From an uncultured Flavobacteriales bacterium (GTDB taxonomy: Bacteria > Bacteroidota > Bacteroidia > Palsa-965): 64,000 bases of DNA. The notes below the pieces were generated by a model that saw only the letters and a list, made by a program, of their open reading frames with translations, ran no database searches and had not been told where the DNA came from. The translations under genes and the position numbers were made by a program. The stretch is from assembly GCA_937974275.1 (NCBI GenBank), contig CALJIF010000041.1:1-64000 (forward strand), written 5' to 3'. Shown in pieces: positions 9,668 to 18,100 of this stretch (position 1 is its first letter; each line of letters begins with the position of its first letter).

Positions 9668-10717
9668 TTGGCAACGTTTACTACAGTTGGAAGTTCAATA
9701 GCAGGTATCAGCGCGGCTGTGCCTGCGGTGCGAATTGACAATATGGAGTATGAACTACTGACGCCAAGCGAGCAGCAACTGTTTGTAAAGACAACCGGCA
9801 TTCGATATCGTCATGTTGCCGGGCCGGGCCAGACTACGGGAGACTTGTGCTACGCAGCAGCAAATCAATTATTGAATAAGCTGAATTGGCGTGCAGAAGA
9901 CGTCGATCTCATAATTATGGTTTCTCAATCGCCGGATTATTTTCTGCCTGCGACAGCTATAATTCTGCAGGATCGATTAGGGATGAAAAAAAGCAGTGTT
10001 GCGCTTGACATTAATCTCGGTTGTAGCGGTTACGTGTACGGGTTATCAGTGATAAGCGCAATGATGCAAACCGGAGCATTTAAGAAAGCGTTGTTACTAG
10101 CCGGTGATGTTAGTACAGCAGCTACCAATAAAAAAGATAAAAGTACTTATCCACTTTTTGGCGATGCGGGAACAGCAACTGCGCTGGAATATAACCGCGA
10201 TTATGAAATTGCCTTTGATCTCAATAGTGACGGTAGCGGACAACGAGCCATTTATATTCCGCATGGAGGAATACGGCATCCGATAGATGCTACGACTTTT
10301 GAGGAACAAACTTTAGAAGGTGGCATCATTCGTCATCAACGTAATTTGTGGCTGGACGGCTCGGAAGTGTTTAATTTCAGTGTCCGTGAAGCACCTACAT
10401 CCATACAGACATTGCTTAATTTCACCGGAACTTCAGCAGATGAAATTGATTATTTAGTCCTCCATCAAGCGAATAAACTTATGGATGAAACGATCCGGAA
10501 GAAATTGAAATTTCCGGCTGAAAAAGTTCCTTACACGCTCCATGATTTCGGCAACACCAGTTCTGCAAGCATTCCGCTTACTATTGCCCATGCATGCCGT
10601 GATCGACAAGCTTTAACAACAAAATGGCTGCTATCGGGATTTGGAGTTGGCCTTTCCTGGGGAAGTGCTCAGTTTACCTCTCATCAGTTGGTGCTCCCTG
10701 AAATTCTGTACATTTAA
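9668..10717 (+). CDS. 3-oxoacyl-ACP synthase III-like protein (KAS III 2)
   Basis: Second FabH-family enzyme, 349 residues. The TTG at 9668 is chosen because the N-terminal strand SIAGISAAVPAVRIDN, part of the KAS III fold, lies upstream of the first ATG codon. The triad is intact: C119 in NLGCSGYVYGL, H266 in LVLHQANK and N296 in DFGNTSSASIP. It starts one base after the ACP 1 stop, so translation is probably coupled. It is clearly diverged from KAS III 1, suggesting two different acyl substrates or a condensing plus a transferring role. Which role each has is not visible. Confidence 0.85.
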   Translation: MATFTTVGSSIAGISAAVPAVRIDNMEYELLTPSEQQLFVKTTGIRYRHVAGPGQTTGDLCYAAANQLLNKLNWRAEDVDLIIMVSQSPDYFLPATAIILQDRLGMKKSSVALDINLGCSGYVYGLSVISAMMQTGAFKKALLLAGDVSTAATNKKDKSTYPLFGDAGTATALEYNRDYEIAFDLNSDGSGQRAIYIPHGGIRHPIDATTFEEQTLEGGIIRHQRNLWLDGSEVFNFSVREAPTSIQTLLNFTGTSADEIDYLVLHQANKLMDETIRKKLKFPAEKVPYTLHDFGNTSSASIPLTIAHACRDRQALTTKWLLSGFGVGLSWGSAQFTSHQLVLPEILYI

Positions 10718-10720
10718 ATT

Positions 10721-11479
10721 ATGAATATCACAGATTCCTTCGGGCTTAAGGGTAAAACAATTCTTGTTACCGGCGCTTCGTCCGGAATCGGGCGCAGTGT
10801 TGCGGAACATATTGTTAAAGCCGGAGGACGTGTGGTGATTACAGGTAGAAATGAAGTTCGACTGAATGAAACATTTCAACTGCTCGACACTAAGCACGAT
10901 TTACAATACGCAGGAGACTTAACAAGTGATGACTTTCCGGAACAATTAGCTGCTCAGGCGCCACAACTGGACGGCATGGTGTATTGTGCAGGTTTTGTAC
11001 ATTCCTTTCCGATCAAGTTTTTAAATGACTCGAAGATTCGTGAAACCATGCGAATAAACTTTGAGTCTGCTGTTCTGCTTACGTCTAAATTATTACGTTT
11101 AAAGAAATTTAATAACCGCGCTTCATTATTATTTCTTTCATCCATATCTTCTGAATTTCCGCACAAAGGCGGCACGCTGTACTGCGCATCGAAAGCAGCT
11201 TTGGAAACATTTACGAAGACCATTGCGGTTGAATATGCGCATCAAGGTATACGTGCCAACTATTTACGACCCGGAATGGTTATAACACCCATGTACGACA
11301 AGGCAAAAGCTGATGCTTCTTCAGAGGTCATGGATGCACACATCGCCCGCTATCCTTTAGGTCCCGGACAACCGGAAGATATTGCACTTGCAGCGTTATA
11401 CTTTCTTTCTCCCGCATCTCGTTGGGTTACCGGCACCGGATTAATTATGGATGGTGGACTAACATTGGATAACAAATGA
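10721..11479 (+). CDS. short-chain dehydrogenase/reductase (FabG-like)
   Basis: NAD(P)-dependent oxidoreductase of the classical SDR family, 252 residues. The cofactor motif TGASSGIG is at 17-24, the YCAG equivalent of NNAG at 88-91, and the catalytic S-Y-K set includes Y154 and K158 in GGTLYCASKAAL. The C-terminal GTGLIMDGG is typical. Beside two KAS III genes and an ACP, reduction of a beta-ketoacyl-ACP is the most natural role (inference). It begins 3 bases after KAS III 2 and overlaps the next start by four bases (ATGA). Confidence 0.85.
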   Translation: MNITDSFGLKGKTILVTGASSGIGRSVAEHIVKAGGRVVITGRNEVRLNETFQLLDTKHDLQYAGDLTSDDFPEQLAAQAPQLDGMVYCAGFVHSFPIKFLNDSKIRETMRINFESAVLLTSKLLRLKKFNNRASLLFLSSISSEFPHKGGTLYCASKAALETFTKTIAVEYAHQGIRANYLRPGMVITPMYDKAKADASSEVMDAHIARYPLGPGQPEDIALAALYFLSPASRWVTGTGLIMDGGLTLDNK

Positions 11480-12387
11480 GTGTGAAAGTCTCTGTCGTAG
11501 TACCGGTTTATAACAGCTCCAAAAGTTTGGAAGAGCTTTTACAACGCGCCACAGCGTCGCTAACAGCTATTCCGCATGAAATTATTTTGGTGAATGATGG
11601 ATCGAAGGATGATTCGTGGAAGACTATTGTCAGGCTCAAAGAACGTTACGGCAATTCGTTGATCGGCGTTAACCTTTCACGCAATTTCGGACAACACAAC
11701 GCTTTAGTATGCGGATTTTCAGTTGCTACGGGAGAGTTGATCATTACGATGGACGATGATTTACAACATCCGCCTGAAGAAATCGGAAAGCTGATTGCAA
11801 CTTATGACAGCACACAAGCTGACGTCGTTTATGGTATTCCTGAAAACAAACAACATTCGGGGATGCGGAATGCAGGAAGCTACTTTGTTAGAAAATCATC
11901 ACATTACCTGGAGAACAAAGTTGAAGGAAGTTCCTTTCGTTTGATACGCGCCACTATAGCGAAGAAAATAGACACACATCACCACAATACGATGTTGTTT
12001 ATTGATGAAATTCTGTCGTGGTACACCAGTAATTATACTAGCGTGACAGTTCGGCACGACGCACGAAAGCATGGACAATCAACCTATTCGTACCGAACGT
12101 TATTCAAGCTTTATTTGGATGTTATCGTCAACCATTCCGCAGTTCCACTTCAACTGATGACCTGGTTAGGTTTAATAGGATCGCTTGTAACCTTTGGCAT
12201 TGGCACACTATTTATTATTCGAAAATTTATCTACGATGTGCCTATCGGTTTTACTGCGCTGATTGTAGCAATATTGTTTACGGGCAGTATACTCCTGATG
12301 TGTATGGGAATTATCGGGCGATACTTATACAAACTATACCAACTGCAGAACCGCAAACCCGGCTACGTTATTCGAGAGCGCGTGTAA
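11476..12387 (+). CDS. family 2 glycosyltransferase with C-terminal membrane segments
   Basis: Inverting GT2 enzyme of the type that moves a sugar from a nucleotide donor to polyprenyl phosphate (GtrB/ArnC/DPM1-like). The 303 residues have a GT-A domain with VVPVYNSSKSLEELL, ILVNDGSKDDSW, the metal-binding D93-D-D95 in TMDDDLQHPPEEI and the KHGQSTYS motif. Two transmembrane helices follow at about 218-240 and 252-276. It overlaps the SDR gene by four bases. Its presence suggests that the cluster product includes a lipid-linked sugar; donor and acceptor are unknown. Confidence 0.85.
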   Translation: MSVKVSVVVPVYNSSKSLEELLQRATASLTAIPHEIILVNDGSKDDSWKTIVRLKERYGNSLIGVNLSRNFGQHNALVCGFSVATGELIITMDDDLQHPPEEIGKLIATYDSTQADVVYGIPENKQHSGMRNAGSYFVRKSSHYLENKVEGSSFRLIRATIAKKIDTHHHNTMLFIDEILSWYTSNYTSVTVRHDARKHGQSTYSYRTLFKLYLDVIVNHSAVPLQLMTWLGLIGSLVTFGIGTLFIIRKFIYDVPIGFTALIVAILFTGSILLMCMGIIGRYLYKLYQLQNRKPGYVIRERV

Positions 12388-12388
12388 G

Positions 12389-13222
12389 CTAGAATGTATA
12401 ATTAAGTTGCTGTATATGACTTTCAAAGATTTTATTAAGCGTGGTTATTGTTTGACTTTTTAGTTTTTCACGATGATCTCCTGCAGCAACTTTTCGCTTA
12501 TGTTGTGACGGATTTTCCGCTGCTACCGCGAAATCAGACTCATCAAACAGAGATCCTGGCTTGCTATCGATTCCAATAAAAACGAATAATGTCTCTTCAA
12601 TTTCTCGCGGTCGTTCAATCAGGTCTTCATAACGAATGAACAATACGTTGGGCTTTCCAATCCAATGTGAATAGGAATCGTAGCGTTGCAGAAAATCATC
12701 CGCGTGTTTCAAAACAAATTCATCTATCGTCAGCCGTGTGGCATCAGCGTGCACACTTTTAGCAAATTGGTTTTGTATGGGATGGCTGAATTTGAAAGAA
12801 AAGTAATACGATACCAACACATCACGGGGATCACGCAACACTAATATTATTTTGAACGGAGGCACCGGAACCTTGGCCGTTGGATACCGAAATGCTGCAT
12901 GAAAAACACCGGGAACGGCGAACACCTTGCTATTCCAATCCGTATCGTTCAGAAAGCGGGATCTGGCTTCAGGATCAACTTTAGCGAAATAAGAACTTAG
13001 ATCCGCAATCCGATAATCATTTTCCGCCATGACGTGCGACAAACGCACCGACAGGATTGATGATGCCGCCTTATGTGTTGTGAAAAGCGCCACAGCAGCT
13101 TGTTGCGAAACCGACTTTGCACTACCCGACAACAACTGCTGTTCTAATTTAAAATAGAACGTTCGCAGTAGCAGTGATTTTATCTTGAAAAGAATTGGAT
13201 GCATGATAGTTGTCAGATTCAT
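12389..13222 (-). CDS. sulfotransferase-family protein (minus strand)
   Basis: Probable PAPS-dependent sulfotransferase, 277 residues. A degenerate 5'-phosphosulfate loop FTTHKAASS lies at 47-55 with K51, and the 3'-phosphate site LVLRDPRDVLVSYYFSF around R130 and S138. LFIRYEDLIERPREIEETL is the conserved mid-domain segment. It lies opposite to its neighbours, one base past the convergent glycosyltransferase stop, and its start region faces the GNAT gene. Acceptor unknown; a hydroxyl on the cluster product is inferred from context. Confidence 0.75.
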   Translation of the reverse strand: MNLTTIMHPILFKIKSLLLRTFYFKLEQQLLSGSAKSVSQQAAVALFTTHKAASSILSVRLSHVMAENDYRIADLSSYFAKVDPEARSRFLNDTDWNSKVFAVPGVFHAAFRYPTAKVPVPPFKIILVLRDPRDVLVSYYFSFKFSHPIQNQFAKSVHADATRLTIDEFVLKHADDFLQRYDSYSHWIGKPNVLFIRYEDLIERPREIEETLFVFIGIDSKPGSLFDESDFAVAAENPSQHKRKVAAGDHREKLKSQTITTLNKIFESHIQQLNYTF

Positions 13223-13239
13223 GCAAAATACGAATTAAG

Positions 13240-13247
13240 TATATTCG
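13240..13247 (+). promoter_or_regulatory. -7 box TATATTCG before the GNAT gene
   Basis: TATATTCG (TAnnTTCG) stands four bases before the ATG at 13252, in the short divergent gap after the minus-strand sulfotransferase start. Spacing matches the leaderless pattern seen elsewhere and supports the start at 13252 rather than an upstream TTG at 13210. Confidence 0.5.
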
Positions 13248-13251
13248 TCAC

Positions 13252-13911
13252 ATGATCATTGAAGGTTACGGCATAAAGCTTCGTAATGTTGAAGAGCAAG
13301 ATCTGGAGATGATCCGTGTTGCACGAAATTCTCCTGAGATCAGAAGTAATATGTCTTATCAGGAGTACATCACGCCGGAGATGCAGCAAGAATGGTTTCA
13401 ATCGATCAATTCAGAGCACCATAACTATTTCGTGATTTTGCACAACGATCGTGCAATTGGTTTGATAAGTGCTGCAGAGATTAGTGAACAAAGAAACGTT
13501 ACCAAAAACGGCGGCATCTTCATTTGGGATAATAACTACAAGGAAAGCGAATGGACGCTGTACGCTTCGATGCTATTGACTGAAATATCGTTTGCGATAG
13601 GTCAACAGGAAAATTACATACGAATCCGCAAGGACAACATCAAAGCACTTCACTATAACAAACTGTTGGGCTACGAAGTACATCGCGATTATGACGAACA
13701 ACTTGTAGAATTAAAATTGACCCGTAATTCGTTTCTATCGAAAACTGCGCGCATTCGACAGATACTCGATCGAAAATTCGGGCAACGCATCAAAGTAAAT
13801 TTTCAGTTGGCAATTCGCCCTGCGGATAATGTGTGGCATCAGCTGTTGTTGCAGCTACCACCGGCACAAAAGGAGCGCTTTGCAATTAACATTGACAACG
13901 CAACACCATGA
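13252..13911 (+). CDS. GNAT-family N-acetyltransferase
   Basis: 219-residue protein with a GNAT fold: IKLRNVEEQDLEMIRVARNS at the start, FVILHNDRAIGLISAAEI in the central sheet, and LHYNKLLGYEVHRDY, which matches the A/YxxLGF segment of ribosomal-protein-type and sugar-nucleotide N-acetyltransferases. About 50 extra C-terminal residues are unassigned. The next gene overlaps its stop (ATGA at 13908). Substrate unknown; an amino sugar or amino group on the cluster product is possible. Confidence 0.7.
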   Translation: MIIEGYGIKLRNVEEQDLEMIRVARNSPEIRSNMSYQEYITPEMQQEWFQSINSEHHNYFVILHNDRAIGLISAAEISEQRNVTKNGGIFIWDNNYKESEWTLYASMLLTEISFAIGQQENYIRIRKDNIKALHYNKLLGYEVHRDYDEQLVELKLTRNSFLSKTARIRQILDRKFGQRIKVNFQLAIRPADNVWHQLLLQLPPAQKERFAINIDNATP

Positions 13912-14675
13912 AAGCTGCATCGTACATTAATGAACCTGAATGGTATAGTTACAAAGGCGCGTATCGTGGCAACTATCCCGCGTACTTTAATCGTGCCGAC
14001 TACGATTGGGTTGCAGCAAGTGAAGCTCGATTTCCTGCGTTCGAAAGTGCATTCCATCAGTACGTCAAATTACATTCGAAAGAGCTGCAGCCATACTTTT
14101 TAAAAGAACTACCTACTACGCCTGAATCGTGGCAACTGGCCAATTTCTATTTCTGGGGAATTCGAAATGACAAAGCCTGCACAGCTTCCCCTGAGATGGA
14201 CGACTTTTTCCGATCAATTCCGGGTTTATTATCTGCGAGTATCAGCAAGTTGTCTGCACATGCGGAAATTAAACCACATTACGGTGACTCCAACGTGATG
14301 ATAAGGGCGCATCTTGGCGTTGTCGTTCCTGCAGGACTGCCGCTGTGCGGGCTGGAAGTACACGGAGAGCAACGAGGCTGGGACAAGGGCAAATGGCTAC
14401 TTTTTTGTGATGCACATTATCACCGTGCCTGGAATAACAGTGAAGAAGATCGTTATGTGATTATTGCAGATATTATCCACCCGCACTTCGCGCATCGTAA
14501 GGATGAAATTTGCAGAAATATTTTTTCATTGATGAAACTGCAACAATTGGGACAAAAACACCCTTTGGCATATCGCCTACCCGGCTTTATTCGCGGGGGA
14601 ATCAGGCATTTTTATAAGTGGGGTTACTATTTAGGAATACTTGATCCCAAACAATTAATCAAGTACAATAATTAG
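13908..14675 (+). CDS. aspartyl/asparaginyl beta-hydroxylase-like dioxygenase
   Basis: Predicted Fe(II)/2-oxoglutarate-dependent oxygenase of the Asp/Asn beta-hydroxylase family, 255 residues. The core appears as KLSAHAEIKPHYGDSN (H124), MIRAHLGVVVPAG (R133), then FCDAHYHRAWNNSEEDRYVI (H172, R182) and ADIIHPH. These match the family pattern of two metal histidines and a 2OG-binding arginine. Bacterial relatives often hydroxylate lipids or natural products rather than proteins. Next to sulfotransferases it may create the hydroxyl that is then sulfated (inference). Its stop overlaps the convergent gene at 14672. Confidence 0.75.
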   Translation: MKAASYINEPEWYSYKGAYRGNYPAYFNRADYDWVAASEARFPAFESAFHQYVKLHSKELQPYFLKELPTTPESWQLANFYFWGIRNDKACTASPEMDDFFRSIPGLLSASISKLSAHAEIKPHYGDSNVMIRAHLGVVVPAGLPLCGLEVHGEQRGWDKGKWLLFCDAHYHRAWNNSEEDRYVIIADIIHPHFAHRKDEICRNIFSLMKLQQLGQKHPLAYRLPGFIRGGIRHFYKWGYYLGILDPKQLIKYNN

Positions 14676-15607
14676 AGTTCATCCGGAGGCAAAATCAGCC
14701 GAACAATTTTCTCCAATCCCGGACTCCAATCCGAGGAGTAATCCTTTGCAGCTCGTCGAACCGACTTTCTTTGGTTCCAATCTAGCCGCAACATGGACGG
14801 ATAATGATAATACGGTGTCATTAACCAAGTGAAATGTCTCTTTACAATACTGCATCCTGCAGCCGGAAAATTTGCGATTTTCAGATATTGAAATACGCTA
14901 TCGACTACATTGCGTGCTTCCTTGTAATTGTGTTGTTCATCACTCTTGGGCCCCCACACTTTTACTAATTCCATCCCCAAATGAAATGTGAGTTGCTTCC
15001 GCGCAAGAAGTGTGAATCTTTCACTTGCAGCGACAATGGCATAAAGTAAAGCCATGTCCACATATGGCCGACCGATAACAACTTTCCCGACATTCATTTT
15101 GTTCAACACGGCTTTACTCATGACAAACATATCAATACCGGGATGCGGCAGGCCTTTATCCAAATACATTTCGGATAATTCCATCACACTTTTGTATCTG
15201 TTTACTATTCTCCGCCGATTAATGCAAAATGCATCATAACCGCGATTATAATATGCCACTACTTCTTTGTACAACGCAGGTTGTACAGCAATATCCATAT
15301 TCGAATAAATCACGACATCATATCCGTCCGAATTCTTTGCTACGTTTAAAATATCCTGCATGTACGGCAGATTCGCAGAAGCTATTTCGCGCGCCGACCT
15401 GATTACTCCCAAATGACACATAAAATCAGGAATCTCAATTTCATCACCTTCAAGCGTAACTGCACCAACAGTTACTGAAACTTCACCCGTCACTGCGTTC
15501 TGAGCAACACGCATCGACTCTAATGTTACCTGCTGCGCGAAAACAGCATCCGCATTCGCAGAACTATAAGGATTAACAATGTGAAGTATTGAAAACATGA
15601 GCAACAA
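14672..15607 (-). CDS. unknown protein, possibly glycosyltransferase-A-like
   Basis: 311 residues from a TTG at 15607; the ATG at 15598 (MFSILHIVNPY) is an equally good start. I do not recognise the family. HIVNPYSSANADAVFAQQVT at the N-terminus and YDVVIYSNMDIAVQPALYKE in the middle resemble the nucleotide-sugar and DxD-like metal site of GT-A enzymes, and PHPGIDMFVMSKAVLNKM would suit an acceptor loop. There is no signal peptide or membrane helix. It is encoded opposite to its neighbours and ends inside the stop of the hydroxylase gene. Confidence 0.6.
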   Translation of the reverse strand: MLLMFSILHIVNPYSSANADAVFAQQVTLESMRVAQNAVTGEVSVTVGAVTLEGDEIEIPDFMCHLGVIRSAREIASANLPYMQDILNVAKNSDGYDVVIYSNMDIAVQPALYKEVVAYYNRGYDAFCINRRRIVNRYKSVMELSEMYLDKGLPHPGIDMFVMSKAVLNKMNVGKVVIGRPYVDMALLYAIVAASERFTLLARKQLTFHLGMELVKVWGPKSDEQHNYKEARNVVDSVFQYLKIANFPAAGCSIVKRHFTWLMTPYYHYPSMLRLDWNQRKSVRRAAKDYSSDWSPGLEKIVRLILPPDEL

Positions 15608-15657
15608 TTGCGTATTTCATTTCCCGAACCCGAAAAAGCGAGTAAATTTAAGGCTCC

Positions 15658-16464
15658 ATGCCCAAAACGTTAAAACAATATTACCGGTATTTCCTGGTTA
15701 AAGCAGGATTATTTGATGAAGGCGCATGGAAACTGGCGTTGGATACGATTTATGAGACCGACACCTTTATCGTTTCCTATCCTAAATCAGGGAACACATG
15801 GCTACGATTTATCATTGGAAATCTGTTGCATCCGAATCAACATCTCACTTCTCGAAACATTGATCAATTAATTCCTGATCTCTATTCGCATTACAACGAA
15901 GCAAATCAACTACCGGAACCGCGTTACCTGAAGACGCACCATGCATGGTTTGAATATTACCCAAAATGCATTTACATCTACCGCGACTATCGTGATGTGC
16001 TCAACTCCTACTTTCACTATCAGACCGCTCTTGGTGAATTTAAAGGTTCATTTGATGAATACACTCGTTCTATTGATCAGTACAATGTATTCGGCAACTG
16101 GAAATCTCATGTGACAAAAGCGCTGGAATTTGGACAACGGTTTCCGGACAGAATTTTACTGCTGCGATATGAAAGTTTACTACAATCGCCAGAATTGGAG
16201 ATTCAACGCATTCGGGATTTTTGCGGGATTAGTTCCATATTGAGTAATGAAGAAGTTGTTTCCCGATGTTCATTTTTTGAATTGCAAAAATCGGAACTTC
16301 AATATGGAAGTGCGTTTCGAGATAAGAGCCGACAATTGTTCTTTCGAGAAGGCCAATCGGAGCAATGGCGCAACGTATTTACTCCGGAACAACTTGCCTA
16401 TTTGGAAGCAGACAACGGTGATTTACTTCAACAATTGGGATATTCCATCCATCAAACATTCTGA
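15658..16464 (+). CDS. sulfotransferase (PF00685-type)
   Basis: PAPS-dependent sulfotransferase, 268 residues, the most canonical of the four here. It has the 5'-phosphosulfate loop YPKSGNTW at 41-48 (K43), LKTHH at 91-95 with a candidate catalytic His, the 3'-phosphate site YIYRDYRDVLNSYFHY (R109, S117), and FREGQSEQWRNVF, equivalent to the GxxGxWK loop. First of a plus-strand run of sulfotransferases leading into the MBOAT-SGNH gene. Cytoplasmic; it would sulfate a small molecule or lipid intermediate. Confidence 0.85.
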   Translation: MPKTLKQYYRYFLVKAGLFDEGAWKLALDTIYETDTFIVSYPKSGNTWLRFIIGNLLHPNQHLTSRNIDQLIPDLYSHYNEANQLPEPRYLKTHHAWFEYYPKCIYIYRDYRDVLNSYFHYQTALGEFKGSFDEYTRSIDQYNVFGNWKSHVTKALEFGQRFPDRILLLRYESLLQSPELEIQRIRDFCGISSILSNEEVVSRCSFFELQKSELQYGSAFRDKSRQLFFREGQSEQWRNVFTPEQLAYLEADNGDLLQQLGYSIHQTF

Positions 16465-16466
16465 GC

Positions 16467-17276
16467 ATGGCACATCCCAAGACACTAATATTCCTTCATA
16501 TTCCCAAAACGGCAGGTTCAACTACTCGCGGAATTCTTGAGATGAACTACCGTAAAAATGAACGTTTCTTAGTGCGGGAGATGTGGAAAGATAATCCCAA
16601 CTTCAAGAAACTAAGCGATACTGAGCGTGCCCGGATCAAATTGTTGTATGGTCATATGGGATTTGGACTACACGAATATTTCAATCATTCCCACGTTGAA
16701 TATTTATCATTAATGCGACCTGTGGTGCCGCGTATCATTTCCCTTTACGAACACATACTTCGATTTCCGGACCATCATTTTGCAGCTGAAATGGCTGAGC
16801 ACCGCTATACACTGGAAGAGTTGTTTACCAAGGCTAACCTTTTGCCATTCGATAACTGCCAGGTAAGAATGCTATCCGGTAATATGCATGCACCATTCGG
16901 AACAATAGGGTCAAACGATCTTCAAAAAGCCATTTCGAATATTGAGCAACACTTCCCTATTGTTGGAATTCAAGAGCGTTTTGATGAATTTATTCTATTG
17001 CTGCAACAACGTTACAATTGGAAAATCCCATATTACCGACGTTTAAAAGTGAATCGCTCTGCAGCACGTTATCAGCCTGACGCAGCTGCGTTGGATGTCA
17101 TTAATACCTATAATCAATTAGATCATGAGTTGTATTTATACGTTTGTGAGCGTTTTAAAAAGCAGCTTAGCCAACATCCTGAAATTGCAAAGAAACTACC
17201 GCGTTATCAAAAACGTAATCATTACTTTTCAATATTAATGAATGCACTGCCGTTTGTTGCAAAGGACGATCAATAA
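16467..17276 (+). CDS. sulfotransferase-family protein (PF03567-like), paralogue a
   Basis: 269 residues with the 5'-phosphosulfate loop HIPKTAGSTT (K14), as in heparan-sulfate-type sulfotransferases, and LMRPVVPRIISLYEHIL (R84, S92) as the 3'-phosphate site. Starts two bases after the previous stop. It shares length, layout and phrases such as DNCQVRMLS with the next gene, so the two arose by duplication. This family usually modifies sugars or glycans, which fits the nearby glycosyltransferase. Confidence 0.8.
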   Translation: MAHPKTLIFLHIPKTAGSTTRGILEMNYRKNERFLVREMWKDNPNFKKLSDTERARIKLLYGHMGFGLHEYFNHSHVEYLSLMRPVVPRIISLYEHILRFPDHHFAAEMAEHRYTLEELFTKANLLPFDNCQVRMLSGNMHAPFGTIGSNDLQKAISNIEQHFPIVGIQERFDEFILLLQQRYNWKIPYYRRLKVNRSAARYQPDAAALDVINTYNQLDHELYLYVCERFKKQLSQHPEIAKKLPRYQKRNHYFSILMNALPFVAKDDQ

Positions 17277-17293
17277 GTACAAGAATTAAATTT

Positions 17294-18100
17294 ATGAGCA
17301 CTAGTAAGTCCTGTTTTGTATACATGCATATTCCTAAGGCAGGAGGAATAACGGTGCACAGTGTTCTCGATAAAATATACCCACGCAATAAGCGGTTTGC
17401 GACCAAAGGCATGTGGCACGGCAATCAGGATCTATTAAGTACAAGAGAAGAATATCGGCGCGCCATTCAATGTTTACATGGACATCTTCCGTTTGGAATT
17501 CACGATCGCATTATGTGCGAATATCCTGCATACAGCGCCGTCTTTCGTGAACCCATTTCGCGAGTAAAGTCCGCTTATTATAATATTCTGAACGACCACA
17601 CTCATTTTCTTTATTCAAATTTTAAAAGTAATACGAAAGGTATTTCCGGCATACACGAAACAAAAATCTGGAAAGGGCTTGACAATTGTCAGGTTCGTAT
17701 GCTGTCCAATGCGCTAAATCTGCCGTATGGTGAAATTGGGGAAGTTCAATTCGAACAAGCCAAGCTTGTACTTGAAAAGTACTTTAAGCTTATAGGAACC
17801 ATGCCTAATATGGACATGTTCATTGTGCGATTATGTCAATACCATAATTTTCCCATTCCGAAATACCGAATTCTGCATCGTTCGGGAAAAGCCAGCGTAA
17901 CTACTAATTATTCCGATTCCGATGAATTGATCATAGCTGACATGAACAAGTGGGACTCAAAACTATACCGGCTAGCATCGGAACTAGAGGAGTTTCAGAT
18001 CAGCAAACAGCTGTCGGAACTAAATGAACTAACCGCAGCATATCGGAAGAATACCGATTGGTGGTGGAATATAAAATCGATACTTAGTAAGCGCGGTTAA
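17294..18100 (+). CDS. sulfotransferase-family protein (PF03567-like), paralogue b
   Basis: 268 residues, paralogue of the preceding gene. The 5'-phosphosulfate loop is HIPKAGGITV (K15) and the 3'-phosphate site AVFREPISRVKSAYYNIL (R85, S93), which is closer to the canonical RdPv.R...S spacing than in paralogue a. DNCQVRMLSNALNLPYGEIG is shared almost word for word with its twin. Its last base overlaps the start of the MBOAT-SGNH gene, so the two are probably translated together. Confidence 0.8.
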   Translation: MSTSKSCFVYMHIPKAGGITVHSVLDKIYPRNKRFATKGMWHGNQDLLSTREEYRRAIQCLHGHLPFGIHDRIMCEYPAYSAVFREPISRVKSAYYNILNDHTHFLYSNFKSNTKGISGIHETKIWKGLDNCQVRMLSNALNLPYGEIGEVQFEQAKLVLEKYFKLIGTMPNMDMFIVRLCQYHNFPIPKYRILHRSGKASVTTNYSDSDELIIADMNKWDSKLYRLASELEEFQISKQLSELNELTAAYRKNTDWWWNIKSILSKRG

